Below are positions 18,298-26,438 of a DNA stretch of 64,000 nucleotides, in pieces. The notes under the pieces were generated by a model. The model saw only the letters and a list, made by a program, of their open reading frames with translations, was not told where the DNA came from and made no database searches. Every line of letters starts with the position of its first letter. Within the stretch, counting starts at the first letter, position 1. Where the stretch lies: NCBI RefSeq assembly GCF_001591145.1, contig NZ_BCUF01000008.1, positions 78,846 through 142,845 of the forward strand, written 5' to 3'. The position numbers and the translations under genes were made by a program. The DNA is from Vibrio harveyi NBRC 15634 = ATCC 14126 = KCTC 12724. Lineage in GTDB: Bacteria > Pseudomonadota > Gammaproteobacteria > Enterobacterales > Vibrionaceae.

Positions 18298-19566
18298 ATG
18301 GAACAACTCAAAAAAGACATTACGCTGATATCAGGAATTGGTCAGCTATCGACAACCTTAATGGGCACGGGTCTATTTATGATTCCAGCGATTGCCGCTG
18401 GTATTGCAGGGCACTTCTCACTTTGGGCTTGGATTATTTTATTCATTGCTATTTGTCCCATCGCTTTGACTTTCGCTCAGTTGGGCAAGCGCTATCCAAG
18501 TGCTGGCGGCACGGCGTATTTTGTTCGTAAAGCATTTAATAGCAAACTAGAGAGCAGCGTCGCGTGGTTATTTGTTAGTGTTATTCCTGTTGGTGTCCCT
18601 GCTGCTGTCGCACTTGCCGCTGGCTTTTTACAACAACTGTTACCAGAGTCCATTAGTAACCACCTTTTCGCTCAAATTCTCACAGTGGCTCTGTTAGTGG
18701 TCGTTAATCTACTTGGCACTAAATCATCGGGGCGGCTACAGACGGTCATCGCATTGAGCATTTTTGCTTTAGTCGGTGCATTTTTATGGAAAGGCGATGT
18801 GGGACCTGTTGATTTAAGCATGCCTAAGATAACGACGGATTCGACATGGTCAGTTGCTGCAGCGCTTGGTGTCATGTTCTGGTGTTTTGTCGGAATAGAA
18901 GCCTTTGCACACATGGGAGAAGAGTTTAAGAACCCACAACGAAACTTCCCGATCGCGATCATCGTTGGCTGCTTTGTCGCGGGAGCAACCTATTGGGCAT
19001 GTTCTGTCGTGATATTGAAGTTTGGTGCTTACGGCAGTGCTGAGTTCGACAGCGCATCAATTCCTTGGTTGAGCGCACATCTATTTGGTGATCATGCGAA
19101 ATGGCTTATCAGTATTATTGGTTTCTCAGCATGTTTCGCTAGTGTAAACCTCTACACTCAAAGTCTGGCTCGAATGGTGTGGGCGCAAGCAAGAGAACAC
19201 AAGCCAACCAGTGCTATCGCGAGAGTGTCCGTTCGGGGCGTTCCTGCCAATGCAACGCTAGTCGTTGGCGCAATTTTGCTTGCTTCTTGTGTTATTGGTT
19301 CGCTATCGGGACTGGATTTGGAGTTCTTCCTTAAGCTCGCGAATGGCATTTTTGTTCTGGTCTACCTGCTCGCTATGCTTGCCGCTTATAAGTTGTTACA
19401 AGGCTGGGGAAAGACGCTCGCGGGAATTTCTTTGGTATTGTGCACCGCAGTGTTCATTTGTTTGGGTTGGTCTATGCTCTACGCCATCACTATTTTTGCC
19501 GTGCTGTCTTTACCGTGGAAGCAATGGCGAAAAAAGAACCCTAAACGGGTGATTGAGCAAGACTGA
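18298..19566 (+). CDS. yjeH: APC-family amino-acid exporter, YjeH-like
   Basis: Inner-membrane carrier of 422 residues with twelve hydrophobic segments. It matches E. coli YjeH, an exporter of L-methionine and branched-chain amino acids, along its length: the start (GIGQLSTTLMGTGLF), LGKRYPSAGG, VMFWCFVGIEAFAHMGEEFKNP and the loop before NLYTQSLARMVW. ATG at 18298 is preferred because GAGG lies six bases upstream. An ATG at 18283 adds five residues. It is divergent from an Lrp-type regulator. Its 3' end converges with the MocR gene with a five-base gap. Confidence 0.9.
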   Translation: MEQLKKDITLISGIGQLSTTLMGTGLFMIPAIAAGIAGHFSLWAWIILFIAICPIALTFAQLGKRYPSAGGTAYFVRKAFNSKLESSVAWLFVSVIPVGVPAAVALAAGFLQQLLPESISNHLFAQILTVALLVVVNLLGTKSSGRLQTVIALSIFALVGAFLWKGDVGPVDLSMPKITTDSTWSVAAALGVMFWCFVGIEAFAHMGEEFKNPQRNFPIAIIVGCFVAGATYWACSVVILKFGAYGSAEFDSASIPWLSAHLFGDHAKWLISIIGFSACFASVNLYTQSLARMVWAQAREHKPTSAIARVSVRGVPANATLVVGAILLASCVIGSLSGLDLEFFLKLANGIFVLVYLLAMLAAYKLLQGWGKTLAGISLVLCTAVFICLGWSMLYAITIFAVLSLPWKQWRKKNPKRVIEQD

Positions 19567-19571
19567 TACTC

Positions 19572-20990
19572 TTATTCAAACAGCTCAGAAATCTGTTCAA
19601 CCAGAGCATCAATCTCACCAAGCGCGACATTGCCATAACCAAGAACCACTCCTTGCCAATCTCGCACTTTATACTCTGGGTGCTCATAAAAACTCATCGG
19701 GCGCAGCACGATACCTCGAATCTTCGCTTGCTGTGTCCATTCGTTCTCATCAATACCTTGTTGCCACTTCAACGTAATATGAAGACCGGCAGCTTGACTG
19801 ATCACCTTAACTTTATCACCAAAGTGTTTTTCTATCGCCATACACAATTGCTCATGTTTGGTTTTGTACAGTCGACGCATTTTACGAATATGGCGGAGTA
19901 ACCCTCCTTCAGTGATGAAATCAGCCAAAGCCTCTTGAGTATGAGAGGGAGAATCCCCGCTTAGTGCATCTTTAATCACTAAGCATTCTTCAACTAAAGC
20001 ATCCGGTACAACAAGATACCCAAGCCGCAACCCGTTAAACATGACTTTACTAAAAGAGCCTACATAAAGAACGCGATCATCACGTCCCATTTGGGCTGCA
20101 AGCCCTTGCAAGCTGGTATATGGGCGATGGGCAAACTGAAACTCACTGTCGTAATCATCTTCGATAATCCAACGTGACTGTTGCACCGCCCAGTTAATGA
20201 TCTTTCCTCTTTGTTCGGTATTAAGCGTTGTGCCCATCGGATATTGGTTACTTGGCGTGACATATAAAGCATCTGCATTGCTGGCCGTTACCGCTTCCAC
20301 ATCGAAACCCAATTGCTCTCGAATATAGAGTGGCTCAAATTGATATTGCTGGAATTGAATCAACTTACGCATTTGCGCGTAGCCCGGTTGTTCCATCAAG
20401 ACTTTGCTACCCGGCTTAAGAGTAACCATAGTGGCAATCGACAACGCTTGCTGAGCCCCGGAGGTAATAATTATCCGCTCAGGGGAACAGCTCACAGAGC
20501 GGCTTGATGCAAGGTAGTTAGCTAAAGCGCAACGCAATGCCCAGCTTCCTTGAATATCTTGATTGCCCAACAAGCACGTGCGAGACATATGGCGTGCGAG
20601 TAACTTTTGCCATTGAGCCATCGGAAATGCGTCCAAATCAGGCACACCCGGTGCAAATGCACGGTTGATATCAAAGTTACTTTTCGGTGATAAGCCCTTC
20701 TTTTCTGAATTAGGCTCAGGCAGATACTGCTCTGGTAATTCCACTGCGACATAAAATCCCGAGCCTTTTTGGCTGATTAAATAACCTTCCGCCACCAACT
20801 GCTCATAGGCTGCGATCACCGTATTCCGGCTGATATTAAGCCCTTGTGAGAGTTTTCGTGTTGAAGGTAACTTGCCGTTTTTTGCCCACAATCCTTGAAC
20901 AATTTTCTCGCGAATTGCGAAAAATAGCGCCTGTTGACGCGTCCCATCACTGTGCTTTAAGTACAAGTCACCAATATCAATCAAAGACAA
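19572..20990 (-). CDS. MocR-type regulator (GntR helix-turn-helix fused to aminotransferase fold)
   Basis: A 472-residue MocR regulator. Residues ~10-75 form a GntR winged helix (LPSTRKLSQGLNISRNTVIAAYEQL). Residues ~110-470 form a fold-type-I aminotransferase domain with the PLP lysine at Lys315 (SFSKV) and the conserved DDYDSEF before it. Such proteins, like PdxR and GabR, use PLP as effector. The only reasonable start is a TTG at 20990, as an in-frame stop lies just upstream. It is divergent from a PNPOx-like gene, and repeats at 20989-21038 look like its operator. A role in vitamin B6 metabolism is plausible but unproven. Confidence 0.9.
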   Translation of the reverse strand: MSLIDIGDLYLKHSDGTRQQALFFAIREKIVQGLWAKNGKLPSTRKLSQGLNISRNTVIAAYEQLVAEGYLISQKGSGFYVAVELPEQYLPEPNSEKKGLSPKSNFDINRAFAPGVPDLDAFPMAQWQKLLARHMSRTCLLGNQDIQGSWALRCALANYLASSRSVSCSPERIIITSGAQQALSIATMVTLKPGSKVLMEQPGYAQMRKLIQFQQYQFEPLYIREQLGFDVEAVTASNADALYVTPSNQYPMGTTLNTEQRGKIINWAVQQSRWIIEDDYDSEFQFAHRPYTSLQGLAAQMGRDDRVLYVGSFSKVMFNGLRLGYLVVPDALVEECLVIKDALSGDSPSHTQEALADFITEGGLLRHIRKMRRLYKTKHEQLCMAIEKHFGDKVKVISQAAGLHITLKWQQGIDENEWTQQAKIRGIVLRPMSFYEHPEYKVRDWQGVVLGYGNVALGEIDALVEQISELFE

Positions 20991-21038
20991 ACTGGATCCA
21001 TCTATAAGTTAAAACTGGCTCTCTTTAAGCTACCAGTT
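20989..21038. promoter_or_regulatory. Candidate MocR operator repeats
   Basis: Two direct copies of AAACTGG(A/C)TC (20989-20998 and 21012-21021, 23 bases apart) and one inverted ACCAGTT (21032-21038) sit in the divergent promoter region. MocR regulators typically bind paired direct repeats with an added inverted copy. Confidence 0.45.
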
Positions 21039-21105
21039 AAGCGCTACATTGCAATCAAAGATTGAGGAGCAAGTGCTTACCCATATGAGTAAATAAGGAG
21101 AAAAA

Positions 21106-21762
21106 ATGTTATCCAGCACCAATAGAACCGAGATAAAGAAAGGCGCACATAAGGCGGTGACGGATGTCGATAAGCTACACGCCATAATAGACGAAAGCTT
21201 GATCGCTCATATTGCAATAACCAATGATACGGGTCCGGTGGTTATCCCTATGTTGGCTTGGCGTGTCGACAATTATGTCTATATCCATGGCGCGAACAAC
21301 AGCCGGCTATTACGCTCGCTCAAACAAGGAGTACAAACGTGCCTAACCTTTACTTTATTTGATGGTTGGGTGTTAGCTCGAAGTGCTTTTCATCATAGCG
21401 CACATTATCGCAGTGCCGTCGTCTTTGGGCAGTTTGAAGTCGTAGAAGATAATAATGAGAAAGACAGACTTCTGAATCATTTTATTGAGCAAATTGCGCC
21501 AGGTCGAACCGAAGAAGTGCGTTTGAGTAACGAAAAAGAGCTCAAAGCGACCATGTTACTGCGCATCTCCTTGGTGGAAGCATCGGTCAAAGTCAGTAAC
21601 TTTGGCGTCAACGACGATGCAGAAGACATGGATCTTCCCGTTTGGGCGGGAGTCTTGCCGTACCGAACTGTGGTAGGTCCGCTTCAAGCTTGTGACGATT
21701 TATATGAAGGTATATTAGAACCAGATTATCGTAGTGCTTACCCTAATCGTTGGCAGGAATAA
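21106..21762 (+). CDS. Pyridoxamine-5'-phosphate-oxidase-like flavin-binding protein
   Basis: A 218-residue cytosolic split-barrel protein of the PNPOx-like family (FMN-binding, Pfam Pyridox_ox_2 type). Recognisable parts are HIAITNDTGPVVIPMLAW near the start, the YVYIHGANNSRLLRSL strand-loop that contacts flavin phosphate, and VFGQFEVVED. Close relatives are often found beside MocR regulators. ATG at 21106 follows TAAGGAGAAAA. Its 3' end overlaps the convergent sensor-kinase gene by 20 bases. The exact reaction is unknown. Confidence 0.85.
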   Translation: MLSSTNRTEIKKGAHKAVTDVDKLHAIIDESLIAHIAITNDTGPVVIPMLAWRVDNYVYIHGANNSRLLRSLKQGVQTCLTFTLFDGWVLARSAFHHSAHYRSAVVFGQFEVVEDNNEKDRLLNHFIEQIAPGRTEEVRLSNEKELKATMLLRISLVEASVKVSNFGVNDDAEDMDLPVWAGVLPYRTVVGPLQACDDLYEGILEPDYRSAYPNRWQE

Positions 21763-23065
21763 GCACCGTAAAGCGCGCCCCACCTAAATGGCTTTCGCCG
21801 ACAGAAAGCTCCCAACCCAGTTGCCTTGCTGCACTGGTTGCAATGGCTAACCCCAAGCCAAACCCTTTCACGTCGGCGTTACGGCTCCCATCTAAACGTG
21901 AGAACGGGATAAACACTTCTTCACGTTTCTCTTCCGGAATGCCAGGACCATCGTCTTCAATATCAACAATCCAAAAGTGCTCTACAGAACGAATCGTGAC
22001 CTCTACGCTGAATTCCCCATAACGTTTTGCGTTTTGCAGTAAGTTATCCAGAACCAAGTTCCCTAACGTTGGCTGTAGATGGATAGACTGGTAATCGAGA
22101 TCATTTTCAACGGTCAGCTTTGCTTGTTCTAACCCACGATAATTCATGCGACTCTTGCACCACAAAGGCAACTCAATCGTTTCGATAGAGTCTTGTAACG
22201 AATGGTTCTTAAGGCTAAGTCGAGAAAGCATCACGATGTCGGATGTCAGATCCGTAACGACGTCTACGTAACGCTCAATGTCATCATGCAGTTCAGCTTG
22301 CATCTCACCCTCAGTACGCCTTGCTAAATCAGTGGCTAATTGGATTCGACTAAGTGGCGTTCGAACTTCATGAGGGATGGCTTGAGTAAAAATGTGTGTT
22401 TGACGCACTCTTCTTTCGATTTCTGCAGACATACCATTAAAGCCGCTCGCCAGCTCTTTAACCGGTGAAGAGTATTGTTCCAACTTAACACGAGTATTCA
22501 GCTCACCTGAGCCAAATAATCCTTGTGCCTTGGTCAGTTGTCGAATCTGACGATCCAACCTTCGTACAGGGATGTATACCATAACTCCGAGGCTACAAAT
22601 CACCGTGAGCAGTAGCGTCAAAATAAAGATGATTTCGGAGTCCTCATCCCAATCAATATCCGGGCTGAAAAAATCACTCTTTTCTTTAAACACTAAGCTC
22701 TGAGTAGTATTGGGCAAAGGAAACACTGCGGCGTATATGCTTCCATCAATCAAATAAACCGGAATACCTTGCATTCGATAAAGTAACTCGCAGTCCAAGC
22801 AAGGTGGTGTGCCATCCCAATTGTCGACAAGCGTTAAATCAAAGATGAAGAAATCTTGCTTTCCGTTTGCCGTTAACTTTTTGTAGAGAGAGTCCGGCGT
22901 ACCTCGTTGTTCAATGTATTGATCAACAAAGTAAGCACCATCGTTGAGAAAAACACTGACTTCTGTTTTGCGCATATACTCGCCCCCCATAAAAAGGAAC
23001 AAGCCAATCGTTAACGCAAGACCTGTCACCAGCCCTACATAGAGACGGGAAAACACAGAGAACAT
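21743..23065 (-). CDS. RstB-like sensor histidine kinase
   Basis: A 440-residue membrane kinase. First helix ~8-28; periplasmic region ~30-143 contains a CxxC (Cys89, Cys92); second helix ~146-168; HAMP; HisKA with IPHEVRTPLSRIQ (His232); and a complete HATPase (Asn region ~325, GLGLAIA ~408). The H-box and domain plan are those of the RstB/CpxA-like group. It lies three bases after the response-regulator gene, in one operon. The periplasmic cysteines could sense redox or metal, which is inference. Confidence 0.9.
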   Translation of the reverse strand: MFSVFSRLYVGLVTGLALTIGLFLFMGGEYMRKTEVSVFLNDGAYFVDQYIEQRGTPDSLYKKLTANGKQDFFIFDLTLVDNWDGTPPCLDCELLYRMQGIPVYLIDGSIYAAVFPLPNTTQSLVFKEKSDFFSPDIDWDEDSEIIFILTLLLTVICSLGVMVYIPVRRLDRQIRQLTKAQGLFGSGELNTRVKLEQYSSPVKELASGFNGMSAEIERRVRQTHIFTQAIPHEVRTPLSRIQLATDLARRTEGEMQAELHDDIERYVDVVTDLTSDIVMLSRLSLKNHSLQDSIETIELPLWCKSRMNYRGLEQAKLTVENDLDYQSIHLQPTLGNLVLDNLLQNAKRYGEFSVEVTIRSVEHFWIVDIEDDGPGIPEEKREEVFIPFSRLDGSRNADVKGFGLGLAIATSAARQLGWELSVGESHLGGARFTVLIPAND

Positions 23066-23068
23066 CGA

Positions 23069-23761
23069 TTATTTGCCCGTCAGCATGTAACCGCGATTAC
23101 GCACTGTTTTAATCGTTGCGGTGTGGATGTGCGCTTTGGCGAATTTTTTACGTAACGATGAAATTCGCATATCAATTGATCGATCGGTAATGCAGTACTC
23201 AATACCTCTCGCTAAGCGGCAGCATGACTCTCGGGAGACAGGTTTGTCGACATTGAGCATCAAAAGTTCCAAGATTTCGAACTCAGAATCCGTCAGGTCA
23301 ATATCTTGTTCTAGATAGTACGCTTTAGAGCGACGCGTACACAGTTCAATACCGTATCTGCTCAATTCTGTCTCTTCAACCGTATCGACCTGACGGCAAT
23401 AGCGACGCAAGGCGGCTTCAATCCGTGCTAAGAGAATATTACCTTTGATGGGCTTGGTTAGGTAATCATCAGCACCAAACTTAAACAAGCTTACTTCACT
23501 CATTTCATCGTCTGTTGCAGTCAGAACAATAATGATCCCGTGAAAAAACTCGCGTGCTTCCTGACATATCTCTGCGCCATTTTTACCCGGGAGCATCAGA
23601 TCCAGCAACACCAAATCAGGCTTCAAATCTTTGATTGCATCTAGTGCATTTAGACCATTGTCGACCACTGTCACTAGGTAGCCCTCAGCCTCTAGGTACA
23701 TTTTGGTTAATCGAGCAATCTCAGAGTCATCCTCTACGAGCAAGATTTTATTGCCAACCAT
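23069..23761 (-). CDS. RstA-like OmpR-family response regulator
   Basis: A 230-residue regulator. Receiver domain with acidic pocket (Glu10, Asp11, Asp12), phospho-acceptor Asp54 in LVLLDLMLPG and Lys~104 in YLTKPI. The C-terminal OmpR winged helix includes RGIEYCITDRSIDMRISSLRK and IKTVRNRGYM, closest to RstA. It is the partner of the downstream kinase. It is divergent from the secreted-protein gene at 24131. TTACA repeats in the intergenic region (23855-23887) resemble RstA boxes and suggest autoregulation and control of that gene. Confidence 0.92.
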   Translation of the reverse strand: MVGNKILLVEDDSEIARLTKMYLEAEGYLVTVVDNGLNALDAIKDLKPDLVLLDLMLPGKNGAEICQEAREFFHGIIIVLTATDDEMSEVSLFKFGADDYLTKPIKGNILLARIEAALRRYCRQVDTVEETELSRYGIELCTRRSKAYYLEQDIDLTDSEFEILELLMLNVDKPVSRESCCRLARGIEYCITDRSIDMRISSLRKKFAKAHIHTATIKTVRNRGYMLTGK

Positions 23762-23854
23762 GATCTATTCACTCCATCTATAAAACAGGAGAAGTATATC
23801 GTTCGTTTTGTAGGGTGCAACCCACACTGCCGACACTTTTCCTACACAGAACGG

Positions 23855-23887
23855 CTTACAAAGCCTTACAAACCATACATTTACAAT
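23855..23887. promoter_or_regulatory. Tandem RstA-box-like repeats
   Basis: CTTACAAA occurs at 23855 and 23865, a degenerate CATACATT at 23874 and TTTACAAT at 23880, roughly one helical turn apart. The TACA-N5-TTACA core matches the E. coli RstA box (TACATNTNGTTACA). Another TTACAA occurs at ~24024. These lie in the 369-base gap between the regulator gene and the secreted-protein gene. The rest of the gap is AT-rich, with no gene seen. Confidence 0.5.
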
Positions 23888-24130
23888 CGGCCGTATCATT
23901 GTAGGAGTCAGAAAACAGAACAACCCTCTATTTTATAAATGAATATCAAAACTTTAATTCAGAAATAAAACCAATAATCACATATAAACCCGTTATTATT
24001 TTAGTTTTATCGAATTAATAACCTTACAACTAACCATTTTTAGTGGTTATGACTATATTTGCGCATATAGACAGAAATTTCCTATCCCCCTACATTCCTC
24101 GGCGAACCTTCAGTTTGTGAGTACAAAAAG

Positions 24131-25660
24131 ATGAAATTCGCTCAATTAACACCTTTAGCAATGCTGTGTGTGGTCAGCCTATCTTCGTTCGGTAGCAATG
24201 AATTCAGTTCGGATACGTCAACACCTCAACCAAATCCAATCACAAGCACCGTATCTATCCCAGCAGCCGTCTCTTCACAGTTTCCACCGAAGTTAAAAGT
24301 CGCTTCTGATGCGGGGTTTACCCACTACTTGAAAGTTTCTGTTCCAGCAACCCACGATGACCAATCATTTCATATCATTGCGGTCGATGATGGAGCAAAT
24401 AATGAGAAAATTTTTCGCGCAGCCAAAATCATCCAGCACTTACTCACAAACCAACCGGGGTCTAAATTCGGTGCCGACAAATCTGAGATCGCTAAGACAC
24501 TAGCTGAGCACGATGCCACTTTAATGCTGACGAGAGACGATGATCAAAGCAATGAGCTATTAACTAAAGTTTTTGTTGGGGAACTGATTCGCCAAAACAA
24601 ATTGAGTAATGCGGTTTTAGATTCTGGTTTAACACACAGTTTTGATACCGATTCTTTAGAAAAGTTTGTTGCTAGCATGACGGTATTGAGTGAGGACGAT
24701 ATGGATGTTCTCATCGATTCCATCACGTCCACATTAATGAGCAGCCAAGACACGCCAAATTGGCTGATAAACAGTCAATCTTTGATGTATCGAGAGCTGA
24801 CAGTCGAAGGTGACTGTCATTACATGAGCAACTTTTCGGATTACTGCGCCTATCTCGGAGAACACGCCGATCGAGATGCCGCTTTTGAAGAAATTTTACA
24901 CTTGGTCCAAGCGCAAGGTATTGCACCTAACCCGTCGACTTCGTCATTGCAAAATGAAATCCAAGCACACGCGCTAAACATCTACAACGACGCTCAAGCA
25001 GGTAAGCAAACTGTCTGGCAACCGACTCAGCGTGATTGGCAAGATTGGGAGTCTGACGACTTTGATCCTGAACGTGTAAAACAAACGGGAACATCTTATT
25101 CTCACGAATACTTTGCTGCCGCTTTTGAAGCCTACATGGGCGTAGCAAAAGCAAATGGGCATGGCTTAGATGGCTATCAAGCACTGACTCGTTCAGCGAT
25201 GCACACGCAAGATCCACCAGCCGTTGAGTGGATTAGTGAACTCTTCCACAGCCACTTACAATACATTGCACACATCGATTCTGAAGGCGTCAAAGTCTAC
25301 ACAGATAACACGCGACCAGGTACGGTTCCTACCTTCCGTATGTCACCAAATGAAAACGGTGTAGTTGAAGCATACACCTATAAATCCCAATGGTTAATAA
25401 ACGTGAAGATCATTGGCGACCAAGCGATGGATGTCATCGGGAATGATCAAAATAATACATTTGAAGGCAACGGGCAAAACAACCGTATTTACGGCGAAGG
25501 TGGCGTTAACACTTATATCGTTTCGCACGCATTCGCAGACTGTACCCTTGTAACTGCGAAGAACGTATCAGTGACCTGCCCTAGCACTGGTACCGATGAA
25601 TTATTCGATATACACAACATTCAATTTACCGATCAAATCCTAGATGTAACCAAGCGATAA
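24131..25660 (+). CDS. Secreted lethal-factor-like (gluzincin-fold?) protein with degenerate zinc motif and RTX-like tail
   Basis: A 509-residue exported protein of no family I can name. A hydrophobic signal sequence spans ~1-22. In the middle, EEILH (253-257) stands where a gluzincin has HExxH. About 70 residues on, HEYFAAAFEAYM (325-336) closely resembles the anthrax lethal-factor segment EFFAEAFRLM, whose Glu is the third zinc ligand. If the comparison holds, Glu253 replaces the first histidine. Residues ~437-464 contain a short Asn/Gly-rich RTX-like repeat. Cys229/Cys239 and Cys471/Cys483 could form disulfides. A lipoprotein gene follows immediately after the stop codon, and an RstAB-like system is divergent. 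Catalytic activity is uncertain. Confidence 0.7.
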   Translation: MKFAQLTPLAMLCVVSLSSFGSNEFSSDTSTPQPNPITSTVSIPAAVSSQFPPKLKVASDAGFTHYLKVSVPATHDDQSFHIIAVDDGANNEKIFRAAKIIQHLLTNQPGSKFGADKSEIAKTLAEHDATLMLTRDDDQSNELLTKVFVGELIRQNKLSNAVLDSGLTHSFDTDSLEKFVASMTVLSEDDMDVLIDSITSTLMSSQDTPNWLINSQSLMYRELTVEGDCHYMSNFSDYCAYLGEHADRDAAFEEILHLVQAQGIAPNPSTSSLQNEIQAHALNIYNDAQAGKQTVWQPTQRDWQDWESDDFDPERVKQTGTSYSHEYFAAAFEAYMGVAKANGHGLDGYQALTRSAMHTQDPPAVEWISELFHSHLQYIAHIDSEGVKVYTDNTRPGTVPTFRMSPNENGVVEAYTYKSQWLINVKIIGDQAMDVIGNDQNNTFEGNGQNNRIYGEGGVNTYIVSHAFADCTLVTAKNVSVTCPSTGTDELFDIHNIQFTDQILDVTKR

Positions 25661-26362
25661 ATGATGAAAAACATGAAGAAACTTACTTTGCTCGCCCCTT
25701 TGTTCCTTGTTGGTTGTGGTGGTCTCGCCGTAATGGATCGATCCGATGCGGTGAAAGCACAACCAGAAATGTTGGTCAAAACCGATGGCGATTTCTGGGG
25801 ATTTGGCGCTGATGGCTATTTCGACTTTGCTGGTAAGTACAAAGGAAAATACTCACGCAGCGCCTCAAAGTCGAGCTGGTTTAATCGCGTATCGTTTAAA
25901 GACGGGGCGATGGGTGCAGAAGTCACGCGTATCGACAATGGTAAAACTTGGCTATTGAGTTGCACGGGCGGCGGCATGTCAGTTAACTATATGGGCGTCG
26001 ATTTCGGTGGAAACGATCCTTACACATGCCAAATCACCCAAGACGGTGTAAAAGTCGGTGAGTTTGCGATGGAGCCTAAATCGGCACTGATTGATATCAG
26101 CTTAGAAAAGAAAGAAACAGGCACCGTTCGCGTTGGCGACACTCATTTCAATGTGGAAACCGTACACACTAGCCCTGATTCCATGATGGCGGTAGACATT
26201 CCATTGGGTTACAGCTTTAAACAAGGCACACAAGAAATTGCGGCAGTGCAAACCAACGGCACAATCGCAGTACAGATGTTGCCAGAACTTAGCGAGCAAC
26301 AAAAAGATGTTGTTGCTATCGGTGCGGTTGCAAGTGCACTGAGCTGGCGTCCCAAGCAGTAA
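25661..26362 (+). CDS. Lipoprotein encoded with the secreted protein
   Basis: A 233-residue predicted lipoprotein. The signal peptide ends in a lipobox (LVGC, Cys19). The mature part has many Gly and aromatic residues early (DGDFWGFGADGYFDFAGKY) and looks beta-rich. No family is recognised. Its ATG directly follows the stop codon of the upstream gene, so they are cotranscribed. It could be a partner, anchor or immunity-like factor for the secreted protein, but that is inference. A hairpin at 26384-26411 follows. Confidence 0.75.
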   Translation: MMKNMKKLTLLAPLFLVGCGGLAVMDRSDAVKAQPEMLVKTDGDFWGFGADGYFDFAGKYKGKYSRSASKSSWFNRVSFKDGAMGAEVTRIDNGKTWLLSCTGGGMSVNYMGVDFGGNDPYTCQITQDGVKVGEFAMEPKSALIDISLEKKETGTVRVGDTHFNVETVHTSPDSMMAVDIPLGYSFKQGTQEIAAVQTNGTIAVQMLPELSEQQKDVVAIGAVASALSWRPKQ

Positions 26363-26383
26363 ACGTCTCATACCCTAAAAACC

Positions 26384-26411
26384 AAAGCCGCTAAAACGAG
26401 CGGCTTTTGTT
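26384..26411 (+). terminator. Terminator after lipoprotein gene
   Basis: AAAGCCGCT / AGCGGCTTT stem with TTGTTT tail, between convergent genes. Confidence 0.8.
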
Positions 26412-26438
26412 TACTAACAACACTTGTTCTTACAAAGG

